From Dryocosmus kuriphilus (lineage: Eukaryota > Arthropoda > Insecta > Hymenoptera > Cynipidae), in the NCBI GenBank assembly GCA_038277395.1, contig CM076197.1, forward strand, positions 30,645,564 through 30,709,563: DNA of 64,000 nucleotides. The letters run 5' to 3'. Below are positions 23,704-34,881 of this stretch, piece by piece. Positions within the stretch are counted from its first letter, which is position 1. Each line of letters starts with the position of its first letter. The position numbers and the translations under genes were made by a program. The notes under the pieces were generated by a model. That model did no database searches, had not been told where the DNA came from, and was given only the letters and a program-made list of their open reading frames with translations.

Positions 23704-24739
23704 TTAGTTCGTTTATTTATACTCTCTCCCTCTTACGGGTTTGAGAGTCATTACATAACCATCACATCTTTATATCCAGCGCAGATTTTACAAATACTTA
23801 TTCCTACCTTATTCTATATGTACATAACTTCTTAATCTCTAATCTAAATCTATGCACTGCCGCTCAAGACCTTGGGCTTTCGTTTCCTCTCGCCATTTCC
23901 ATTCTGTTGATGATATATTAATCCTCGACTCTACTGACTTTCCTTTTGCCTTTATACGAATTATTTTGGCTCTTCTCTACCCTGTATGACCTGCTCTTTC
24001 TCTCAGCCTTTTCAATTTTCATCCATCCCTAGCACATTCCAAAAAACTACTTTAATCCCTTTTTCGTCCTCTCTTTCCCTTCTCCCCACATTCTTCCTCT
24101 TATTTCGTTCGCAAACCGCGGCGCTTCTACTCTGTTCTTAGTCACCTCTGCTCCCCTTCGACCTTGAAACCGCTCACATTCTCATTCACCCACAACATGT
24201 CTCTCCAAAACCAAACTCTATTCCCTTTTCTCCTCTCCTCACAAGCCCTCTCTCCTATTAACCATCTTTTCCTTCTCTCCGTCCATGTCATATCTTCATC
24301 AATTCTTTCTTTTCTTCCCCTAAGCACCTTCTTTTTCCTCATTACCTCTCTCCTCTTCACTTCACTTCCAGTTTGAGTACGTACATCCTCGCTTTTTCTC
24401 CTGTCTTGTTGCCTTATTTGACTCTAACATCTTATCAATTGACTTACCAAACTCTAACCTCTCTGCGTTGCCTCCACTAGCCTCACCTACCCGGCTCGTC
24501 ACTACATTCTGAGTCTCAGTCTCTGATTCCCTTCTTCGGGCACGTATTGCCCTCTAGCGCTCTGTTGCCTTGGTCTCCTCGTAATCGGCCTGTTACCCAG
24601 TGGCCTGCTAGTCTCCTACCTTACCCACTGGTCTCCCTTTTTTCCTCCCCACACAACGCTTATTCACCACCAAAGCCAAAACGATCGATCAAATTCCTAC
24701 ACCGGTCCCATCACTATCAGCACCGAAAACGGAAGCCAG
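23704..24739 (-). mobile_element. Internally deleted LINE copy with 15-bp target duplication
   Basis: Flanked by the perfect 15-bp repeat AATTTCAGTTTAAGT (23689-23703 and 24740-24754). On the minus strand it begins ggcttccgttttcggtgctg, the same 5' end as at 11873. It then has an ORF1-like N-terminal frame (GEASGGNAERLEFGKSID, about 24390-24560). It then jumps to the C-terminal end of a LINE ORF2: KVLRGRKERIDEDMTWTERR and KRWLIGERACEERRKGN, with an upstream frame at 24142-24360. It ends in gagagagtataaataaacg without a poly(A) tail. Both termini are present but most of ORF1 and ORF2 is missing. This is a retroposed short derivative, about 1.04 kb. Confidence 0.78.
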
Positions 24740-24754
24740 AATTTCAGTTTAAGT

Positions 24755-26075
24755 CTTTTTTTAAACGTTGAAAGATTTAAATTTGTTGAAAAAAAATCCT
24801 TTTCAAATTTTTGGAATAAAATCGCTTCAAACTAATTGTATATTTTCAAAACTTTCAAATTTAAAAAAATGTAGTGCTGAGATTTTAATTAAATTTTTTG
24901 ATGGTTAGACTTTTTTGAGATGTACACAAGTTAAAAAATTGAATAAAGAAAATTCCAAAATTAGTAACGGATTATTAGTAGGCGTTGAGTGAATTAAGTT
25001 TCATTATTATTGTAATAATGAGTCGAAACTTTTTCTGTAATTGTCCGAAATCAGAATGTGTGGTTGAAAATTGAAGTAAATTAACGTAAATTAAAAAAAA
25101 ATAAAATTAAAGTAAAAACGCACTTGTCACTTTAATCAAAGACGCTAAGGAATATTCGTATGGTCGTAAAGGTCTGAAAATAGAAAAAAAATTCCAAAAT
25201 GTTTCCATAAGTAAAGATTTTTTTAGTGCCTTTTATTTAATATCCCAAATTTTCAACACGATATCGAGCACGACATCTCAGTTTGTGCGTAAGTTGTTGC
25301 GAAAAAAGAATGTCGTTAACAAAGAAAGCGGGTAAGAGTTACATGGTTGTAAGTGCCATTTTTTCGTCATATCAACTAACGTTGTAATAGTGATCATTTA
25401 TATTTTAAAATTGAAACAAACATTGAAAGCGGTAAGACTTAAATACATTTGTATTCAAATATTTCAAGCTGTACATCTTCAAAATAAATCTCATAATAAT
25501 CAAACAATTTAAAATTTGAATTGTCTAAAATGTTAACGATTCACAATCATTGAGCTCCCGGATCGAAGAAGGGTGCGTAACTTATTTCGCCGGGAGTGGG
25601 TGGTCCCTGAACGTCGCGTAAACCCAAGTGGCGAGAGAGAGACCCCCCCCCCCCCCCCCCTCCTCACTCCTAGAGATAGATGGTAGCTCAATTGTTTTAT
25701 TGATAAAAACTGTATGTAAAATTTTGAAATTCGAAAAAAAAAAACAGCAACTCAGGACCTTCTACTGATGAAAATACGCTATAAATAAGTTAAAGAAGAT
25801 ATAAAAATGAAAATGTTGATAAAGAGCATAATTTAAAAATGATTATTTTTGAGTTTATCTATTTTTATTATTTTTACATTTTCTTCATTTTTTCTATTAT
25901 ATTTCTATCAATGAATAACTGTAAGGTATTCGAAAGATTTTTTAGACAATGGTAGAAAAAATATTTTTAATTCAGAAATATGTGAATGAATTATATTTAT
26001 TTGATTTTATTTATAAATAAAAATAAAAGCTCGAAACAATGGAACAAGTAATGGAACGAAGTTTAAAGATATATT
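24755..26075. other. AT-rich interior, no gene seen
   Basis: No coding region recognised. It contains a GC-rich patch at about 25550-25642 (gagctcccggatcgaag, gccgggagtgggtgg) that ends in an 18-nt C tract (25643-25660). Confidence 0.5.
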
Positions 26076-26465
26076 TTTTCACAACTCGAGTATCGAAAAT
26101 TCGATTTTCGACGTCTGCAGAGCATGGCGAATTTGGCTGATTACACGTTGCTTCCTTAAGAGTGAGGAAACAATCTTCGGGTTATATTACTCAACCCAAA
26201 TGAGTGAGGAAAAAATCATCGGGTGTTTTCGTGTCAAATCGTAGCATATCGATGTACGATTCTCGCGCGCTGGCTTGTTCATAACTACGTTCACACCAAT
26301 TTACACATTCAAAATAGCGTCTACGTCAAAACACAGAGACGAAATGGTCGGTGATTCGGTGAAGAGGAGGACTATCTTATTTTATAGAAACAGGTATCGT
26401 TTCGTATTCTCGCTCATGCTCTTTATACGTCAAACATCGAATTTTCGATACACTCGTTGTGAAAA
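26076..26465. mobile_element. MITE-like element of about 390 bp
   Basis: Inverted termini: cacaactcgagtatcgaaaa plus ttcgattttcgacg at the left (about 26080-26113). At the right (about 26428-26461) they are acgtcaaacatcgaattttc plus gatacactcgttgtg. No coding capacity. The small frames inside (26275-26469 plus, 26377-26577 minus) are not supported as genes. Confidence 0.65.
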
Positions 26466-26472
26466 GTAGTAT

Positions 26473-26575
26473 GCACAACTCGATGAGAATTGATATATTT
26501 ACCAGGGACCTGAAGTTGACGGCCGAAGGACATATCAGGTCCCTGGTAAATATGTCAATTCTCAACTTCTTGTGC
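26473..26575. repeat. 41-bp inverted repeat / hairpin with 21-nt loop
   Basis: Arms 26473-26513 and 26535-26575 pair at about 35 of 41 positions, including a perfect 19-bp stretch atatttaccagggacctga next to the loop. The size and shape are those of an insect miRNA precursor. A small palindromic MITE remnant is equally possible. No expression evidence is available. Confidence 0.55.
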
Positions 26576-27371
26576 AATATACTATTAAACGGATCAAACG
26601 CGGACCACTATTCTGATTAAAGTAACACATTTATTATTTATTGCAATATATTTCTATATTAAAAGAATAATTAAAATTTTAAATTTACAAAATGTTTTTA
26701 ACAAAGTTATTTTAGATTCGTAAATGATTTAAATTCTATTTCATTCATATTTTTCAAATTATAATTGAAAACTAAACTTTTCAGATGAAAGATCGTTAAA
26801 CACAAGTGTAATTTGATACAAATATAAATAAAAACTTTTAATGACTTTCGCGGCCAAAGCAAATTCTCCAGGACATGATATCTCGTTGGCGATGCACGAG
26901 TTAATTCTCAGCTTTAAGCCTAATATATGATACCCCGGTCATGCAGGGGCTGACTGAATTTATAACTTATTAAAAATAACAAGACAAATATAAAAATGTA
27001 AATAAAAAATAATAATGAAGAATAAGAAGAACTAGACACTTAGATTTTTGATACTGAAGTATCTGCACCGTATTTTAATTAGATATCCAGCAACATAAAA
27101 TAGATTGTAATGTTCATCATGGTGCCCCCTACGCCGTTTTATGTCAAAATAGAATTTTCTTAGTTTTTGATTTAAAAAAAAAAAAAATTAAAGGCTAACA
27201 GATTACTTGACCTCTAGAAAATATCTGTTTGTTAGAGAATATGTTCTAAATTCTACAAAGCAAAAAAAAAATTTGAAGTTATTATCGAGCTTAGAATACG
27301 AAAAATTGTAATTTCACTACAAGAAGTGGTCTAAAATGGCCCCCAAAAATTTTATTTCTTGAAATGATATG

Positions 27372-28144
27372 CACAGGATTTCTTCTACAATATAAAGAGA
27401 ATATTCTCCATAATGTGTAAATGAAAATTATTTATACCCGTTGACAAAAAAATCTTCAATTTTGAAATACACCAAAAATACACATTTTTTAAAGCTTAAA
27501 GACTCCTTGGAACTTTAAATTTTACTTTTACTTGTACTTTTCCTGAAAAATATGTGAGCTAGTTATTTAATGTCGGTTTCGATGAAATTCTGCGTTTTTC
27601 TACATTTTTATCAACTTTGATTACCGATTTCCATGTTTATAATAAATAATAATTTAAAATCCCTAAAAAGTGATTACCTTATCCCAAAATGGAGTTTTGG
27701 AGTGACAGGTAAAATAACGATGCGATTTTAATGCAAAAAAGCGTTACTAATTCTGACTTTAATTGCAGAAATAATATTCTTTATCATCTTTACATGTAAT
27801 ATACGTACTTTTTACCTTTTCGCCAAGGCACACCTTCTATTCTTATTTATATCAAGTCTTATCTTCAGTAATTAAAAATTCAATGAAATCGGTAATTAAA
27901 ACTTGTCAAAACTTAGAAAAACCCAGAATTCACCGAAACCGACATTAATTAACAAGGTTACATATTTTTTCAGGTAAATTATAGGTAAAAATAAAATTTA
28001 AAGTTCCAGTGGAATCTTTAAGCTATAAAAAATGTGTATTTTTAGTGCATTTAAAATTCAAGGTTTTTTTGTCCACGGATATAAATATTTTTAATTTATT
28101 CATTATGGAGAATATTCTCTTTATATTATAGAAGAAATCCTGTG
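27372..28144. mobile_element. Foldback element with about 260-bp arms
   Basis: Arms 27372-27632 and 27882-28144 are inverted copies (cacaggatttcttctac..., aagagaatattctccataat, atgtcggtttcg, accgatttc) separated by about 250 bp. No open frame. Probably a non-autonomous inverted-repeat transposon within the P-like element's upstream region. Confidence 0.7.
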
Positions 28145-28489
28145 GGGACTTTTAACCAATTTTTCAAAAAGAAAAGAAAATTTAGGACATTAATTTTTCA
28201 CCAAAATGAACAAAATTAGGGGATAACGTTTGCAAAAATCGAAAACACACTTTTTTTGGGTACTCTGAAGTTCATAAGCACCTCCTAGTTAACATATACC
28301 AGCCCTACCCGACTGTTCTGAAGAATGTTAGTCGCGTAAGTACTTCACTGTGAACTAATCCGACTGAGGGTCCCACATCTGTTGAGGCCTATTAAAGCAT
28401 TACGGTGTATAGGAAATGTAAAAATAAACTAAAGAATCTATTTATAAAATAAATATTTCGTGCTGTTTGGTGCTATCAGTGAAATTCTG

Positions 28490-28760
28490 GAGTTTTATAA
28501 GAAACAATTAAATCAAAATTTTGTACCTTGACGCCGAAACATTAGGAAGAGAGTGCCTAGTATTTTTTTGCAAAACATAGGTTATGTTCGTAGTAAATTT
28601 GAACAAAATTAAAAGATTTATTAATTTAACTGCTTAATGTTATAAGTGAAATGGGTAAAATAATATATTTTTATATGAAGAATTTCAATCAAAAACTTTA
28701 ACTCTGAAACTATGGGGAGAAAGTGTGTAATGCCTTTTTGTAAAACAGGTTATAAGTCGC
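28490..28760 (+). repeat. Tandem duplication over the THAP exon start
   Basis: Segment 28470-28595 (...cagtgaaattctgg...gaaacattaggaagagagtg...caaaacataggttatg) is repeated about 175 bp downstream at 28642-28757 (...aagtgaaatgggta...gaaactatggggagaaagtg...taaaacaggttataag). The upstream copy lacks the ATG and is more decayed. The exon used in the transposase entry is the downstream copy. Confidence 0.6.
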
Positions 28761-31700
28761 AAAACTGTCAAAACACAGAACGTGAAAATAAAAGCAATAG
28801 CGAAAACGCCGAAAAAGCGAAAAAGGTGTCTATTTTTACGGTTTCAAATGATCCAATAGCTATTGAAAATTAGCAAAAATCTATACCAAGAAAAGATTTT
28901 ACATTAAATAGTGGAGATGGCGTATGTGAGAGGCATTTTGATCCTGTGCAAATTGTGAGGATTCGCGAAGTGAAAGATGATCAGGGAATGTTATTGCATC
29001 CGTAAGTATTATATTTTTGTATCTTTATTTATATAAATACAAAAAATATTTATTTTAGACCCATAATCACCATTGTTAAAAGTTTTTAGATGTCAAATTA
29101 AACTATTGTTACTGCTGTTAGCGTATTTGTGAAGTGGAGAATTTAGCTGACTCTATTAGTAAGAATTTCTCACTTAATTTTTTAAATTTTTCTTTAGTAA
29201 TGTTAATATAAAAAAGTCAATATTTTAATATAAAAAACGCATTTATACATAATTTTTAGACATTTGCATAATTATAATAGAAAACTCGACTACAAAAAGA
29301 ACGTAAAAGATACACATATTCTTAAACAATAATGAACTAATGCCACTTAATATTTCCATTTAGATAAAGTTATATATGAAATCATATTTTGTTTTTGAAT
29401 ATATGTGTACGTATATATTGTAACTTTTTTACAGTCCTTAATAATCCTTAAATGCATTAATATTAAAGGGAAGGGTTTACCGAAAGTAAAAACGAACTTT
29501 CTTTCTTTGAAAACTCACAAATTAAATTTATTCAAGAAATGCCTAGCTCGACTATCCATTACAAATCTCCCTAAATATTATATCCCTGGCTATAATGTTT
29601 GTAACTTGGAAATACCGGTTCTTTATTTTCATTCACAATACTAATTTTCTCACAATGGGATTTTCTTATTCTTCGACCATATAACTTGAAGTGAGGATCC
29701 TTTGTGATCCCTGTCACTCACATCTCACACTTTTACAGACGTAGTTAACCTACTGCCCCAATGCGACCTACCGTACGTTCCCAGGTTGGAGTGACCCGTG
29801 TCTAGCGCCGAGGTGAAAAGACTTGATCTTTTCCACCTGGGCTTTACCACGCTCTCTTTCTCTCTATCCTTTGTTCTCTTCAATAGTCTCCCGCTGTTGT
29901 TTCCCTTAAGACCTTTCATAATGACTGAAAGGTTTTCTGAGTGTATAAATGACAGGTGACCGTGTTTACACTTAATTAATTATTTTAATATTTCTTTTCT
30001 TTCTCAGACCGATTTAATCCATCTGTGGATGATTCCTTCTAGTGCAGGAAGTAAGGGACGGGTCCCGCTTCTTACCCGAAGAGAATGAATACACTTTCCT
30101 TAACTGAATTCTATAAACACTCTTTCCTGTGCAGAAGGTAGGGGATGAATCCCGTTTATTTTGCCAATCGAGAATGTTTATAATATTTGATTAAGGAGTT
30201 AATATTCGTTAAGAATTCCACAAATATCCTTTCGGGTGCAGAAGGTTGGGGATAAGTCCCGTTTTTTGCCTGTCCAGAATATTTGTAGCAGTTACTAAAG
30301 ATTTTAGTAAATCAAAGAAAGAAATGATGTTAATCTTACTTGAAATTTCCTTAGTGACTTTATTCTCCAACAGGATTCTTTGCGTGCAGGAAGTTGAGGA
30401 TGGATCCTACTTCTTGCCGAAAATGAATTCTTGTTCAAAGGAAGTGATTGGGGTAATTTTCTAAGTATAGGAAGTTAAGGATGAATCCCACTTCTTATCA
30501 GTCCAATTATCCCAATCTGTTATTTAAATCAATTCACAAGGAAACACAATCTTCAAAAATTCACAAGTCCACGGTCAAAATACCTGTCACTCTTACCTCG
30601 ATATTTCTGCTTTCTAATCCACCAATGATTTGACACTTTGGCACATCACTCAAACCTGTACGCACGAAATCCACTAATTAATACTCGCTCTCCCAGTTAA
30701 ACTAGATCTATTCACTTTCGTGATTGTAATTTCCTATTTTTCCTTATTCGTATTCTATTTCTCGAAACCGAGTTTGGTGTTAATCCACGACGACGGAAGC
30801 ACTCCGATATGCGCGTAAAAATGATTTAAATCCTTTTAGGGAACTTTCCTCCGTAAAGCAAAAATGAACTAGCGGAGATTTGGGAGGGAATTCCCAACTC
30901 CTCGAGGAGAGTCTCCTTGCTGGAGAGAAGAGAAACGGGTGCTCCCGTGATCGCCGAATAACTGCCAAATCTACTCTAGTTTGCCCTATTTATAGACAAC
31001 CTCCCCATTCCTAAGTCCCTATCCTTACGTAAGTCCCTTAGGAGGGGTGTTCTATCCTGCGCACTACACGACTGGTTCTAACCTACGTCACGAAACCTTG
31101 AGGGGGATTTCGAACACTCTTCCTGTTTGCAGGACTTTCACTAAACTCGCTGGTTACAATATATATAACTTTAGATTTATCCTGAATTTTTTCTAATGAA
31201 TAATTTTATTGTGTACTATTTCTTCTAGGAATGTTTAAAAAAACGCCTATGTGAAGCATGGTAGTGTGCTGTCCATATTTTCAGGTTGTCCAAAATATTT
31301 GACGAAAATTAATAAAAAGCGAAAAAGCCCAAAGAAGGGAATATCTCCAAAGAAGCCAAAATTCCCACCAAAAAGAGCAAAAACACCTGCTTCTACAGAA
31401 GGATGGGCGAAAAGAAGGAAAATCTTGGACGATGGAATTTTTTTTAACACAATGGATACGGGAGAAAATAAAGAAAATCTCGAACTGAACATAGAACTCA
31501 ACAGTGATGAGGAAACTAAGAAGGTAAACGAAAAAAAAAAGCGAGTCAATTTATTTAATTCGTTGCTGTCCAAGAAACTTAAAATAGAAATACCGATAGC
31601 ATGGAATCGTCGAGATACTGAAGATGGTAATGTGGCTGCCCTGGAGTTTACGCAAACTACAACTCGAAAGATTAAAGATGAAATAAGACTTATTTCCAGC

Positions 31701-34700
31701 AAGAAGTTAATAATCTGTCAATATATGCAGATTCATGCTGAGGTTTTAGGAGTAAAATTGGACTTACGAAAAATTGGCTTTACAGGCAGCTATGCATCTT
31801 CTACTAAAGAGTTGGAGAATTTTATTATAAAGTTCGACGATGTTAAAATTTGTACAGGATGTGCCTCACCCGATTCTACAGTAAATGTCGAAACATCTTT
31901 TGCCATTCAAGACATCTCTAAATGCTTACGACATATGAATTGCTCTCTCGTTTTACCGAAAACTTCCGGAAATTCATGTTGCTCATTTTGAAAAATGGTA
32001 AAGAAACACTTGCCAGAAAAGTGTTTAGACAAAGGAAATCTAATGAGCTCTAAAGAATCAGAATATAAATTAGTCCCACTAATCAGAAAAAGCTACTACT
32101 TTTGAGGCGAAGATGCAGGAATATAACTAGAGAGAAAGTTTATTATTCAGAATTGTTTCATCATTATAGAAAGCAGCTGAAAAAAAACTCAAGATGACAT
32201 GGCCTCTTTTAATGCCAACTGTCTAAAAAAGACTCTGAATAATTTGAATATCAGCAAAAATGAGCGCATAGTCATTTCTGAGATACTGGGGTCATCTAAA
32301 GATGAGAACAAAAAAGGGCATAGGTATACCGAAGATTGAATACTTTTGTGCTTACTTTTTCACATGAGATCCCCAGCTACATATCGATTATTACGGGAGA
32401 ATTAAGTCTTGCCACTACCTTGCACGAGCACCATTAGAAGAATTTTTCTTTCGTAAACTTGTGTTATGTTTTGATACTTTTATCAGGAGTGCAATAATTC
32501 ACATTTTTTAATTCTAAATGAATAAAATGGCAATTTTTTATTCAAAACAGGTATCTGGCATTGATGGACACTCCATGTGGGTTCGATGATAGTTTTCTAC
32601 AGCTGTTTGCAGAAGCCTTGGCACAGAGACCCGAAATTCTTCTTCATGGTATATTGATGCTAGATGAAGTCTCAACCCGTCAAAAATGCGCGACTAAACA
32701 GAAAAACAGTGGAGTTATTGGGTCTCACTGACTACAGCGATGGTGCACCGACTGATATTAGTCAGAAAGCTGATAATGGTTTAGTTTTTTATTTCCACCA
32801 GTGATGGGTTCTTTCACACTACCAGTAGCTCTGTGCGTTTCGCAAGGACCAGGAACTGCTTTGACGAAGTTAGTTATTCAAGCCATATCTGTTTTGGAAA
32901 AAGCAGGTGCTATTATTCATGGCGTTATAACTCATGGAGCAGCAACGAATAGAAAGTTTTGGTAAATAATGGGAATCAGTGGGAAAATAGATGATGTAAA
33001 AAGCTGGTTTCCTCATCCTACTGTTTCGGATCGTAAAATTTTCACTTCTTCGGATACGCCTCACCTTATAAAATGCATTCGAAATCGTTTGCATGGAAAA
33101 TGCGAATTAAGGATAAGCATATAATCATACAGATCTACGCTGTAATCTTTGACAATTCTATTTTTCATAATTAACTTCAGAACTTATGGCCTTTGTCTAT
33201 TCCAGGTACATCCCAATGAAACTCCTGTGAAATGGGATTACTTTCGAAAGGTCTATGAGCGTGATAGGAAACATTTTACGGCAAAATGATGTCCCAACAT
33301 CACCCAGTACCACCTTCATCCGAATAACATGCTTAAAATGCGTGTTCTTTTAGCAGCACAGGTATTATTTTACTAATTAAAAATATCTAGAATAGTTAAT
33401 TTAAATATATAAAAATCATAAGCAAGTGCTCTTTATTTCAGATTTTAAGTCGATCGATGGGATCTGGTCTACTCAACAGTTTACGTTTTATTCCGGATGT
33501 TTTTGAAGGATGTAAAACAACGGCCGAGTTTTGTTTAAAATTAAACAGACTCTTTGACGCACTGAATCGAACTAAAGCAGAAAATGGTTTGCGTATTGGA
33601 TGTGAGGATTTCACAGTTAATATTGCCGATTTTTTTATTAAATGAAAGAAGATTGAGGGCTGCGAAAAAATAAGAGTTTATTACATACCCTAATAAACGG
33701 TACTGTTTTTCTAGGTCTTACAAAATTTTTTTAAATTTCTCGATACTTGGGAAAAAAGAGTTCTCAATAAGGAGTTGAGGCCTGATAACTTCTTGACTGA
33801 GAGTACAAGTGAGGGACTTAGGGTTACAATTAATTCTGCAATAGAACTATCAACACTTCTGTTAAAGAAGTACGATTTTGAATACGTGCTAACTGGGAAC
33901 TTGAATCAAGATTCTTTAGAGGTAGGTATTTATTTATTTATTTATTTATTTTACAATTTTAACTTTTTCAGGTAATTTTTTCATATTTCCTAATCTGTTT
34001 TTTTCAGGTTTTTTAATCCGTTTTTCTTCCAGGTCTCTTAATATATTTTTTGTATGTTGTTTAGTCGGTTTTTTGCATGTTGCTTAATCGGTTTTTTGAA
34101 TGTTTGTTTAGAGATTTTTTGGGACGATTCGCATGGCAGGCGGAACTAATGATCACCCATGTACTCTTACGTTCCTCCAATGTACAAGATCCTTTCTGCC
34201 TTCAGCATACTGAAACCACCTAAATTGGTGCACCACCTAAATCCTTAATAACTATTTCAAGGTTGAAAGAATTGTATAAGACCAAAAAAGCCAGTACTTT
34301 CGAAGAGATCAAAAGGAATTGGAAACTCGTTGTTGAGGATGAAAGCTCTGATTTTAACGACTTCGTTACGACGACTGAGCATGACTAAGCTTTACCTGAA
34401 ATATTATATTGCTTGTTTTTTTTATACTACTGAAAGTATATGATGTCATATTCGGAAACGTGTAACGTGTCAAAATTGCTTAAGTGCTTTCTTTTCAACT
34501 TCGAATGTTGCCGAGAACACTCTACTTTTTTCTTGTGGCGAACTGCCACGCAGCTTCGAAGCATTTGTAAATCCGCAAAAAGAGCTTTTACATCCAAACC
34601 TCCGAATGTTCAAACTAATCATCTAAATTGAGATCCTCTTTCGAAAACATTGTCACTCTGGTCGTTATGCTTTTGACCTTGTCTTGCAGGAATTCACCTC

Positions 34701-34881
34701 TTCTGAAGTCACTGTACAATTTCCTTGCAAGGAGCATGTAAAAAATGCAGTAGAAATATTAGCTTTTATTATACAGTTCTGTGTACAAATAAGATTGCGT
34801 GAATTTCTTAAAGAAGAAATGGCTGCAATTAAAAAAACTAGTCGCCTCAAAAAGAAAGAAGCCAAGCTTTGCTCGACTTAA
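28712..34881 (+). pseudogene. P-element/THAP9-type transposase, broken
   Basis: Multi-exon transposase remnant. Exon 1 (28712-29001) codes a THAP zinc finger, MGRKCVMPFCKTGYK... to CERHFDP, with an in-frame TAG at 28871. It ends at a GTAAGT donor. The next exon (from about 31230) carries an AVPTIF-box equivalent (GSVLSIFSGCPKYL) and a basic nuclear-localisation-like stretch (KRKSPKKGISPKKPKFP). Then follow YTED, LLCLLFHMRSPATYRLLREN and PLPCTSTIRR (about 32330-32440). The RNase H-like core shows the first catalytic Asp in LMLDEVSTR (about 32662). The second catalytic position is His instead of Asp (GVITHGAATNR, codon 32933). VKSWFPHP and PHLIKCIRNRLHG follow. After two more exons, NQDSLE carries the catalytic Glu (33919) directly before a GT donor. 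FFGTIRMAGGTNDHP is next, and the C-terminal tail ends at 34881. Several stops; one intron holds a solo LTR. Confidence 0.85.
29419..31158 (+). mobile_element. Solo LTR of the gypsy A family inside the transposase intron
   Basis: Starts TGTAACTTTTTTACAG and ends CGCTGGTTACA, flanked by ATATAT (29413-29418 and 31159-31164). It shares the ordered words gtgcagaaggtaggggatga, atcccgttt and ttttgcc with the LTR at 3883-5090, in the same orientation. A domain of about 100-120-bp units built on these words is repeated about five times between 30020 and 30510, against two to three times in the 3883 copy. No coding sequence. Confidence 0.75.

Noticed and set aside
28712..34881. Idea that this is a domesticated host THAP9-like gene
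   Set aside because: In-frame stops, His at a catalytic Asp and flanking TIRs with 8-bp duplication argue for a dead transposon gene.
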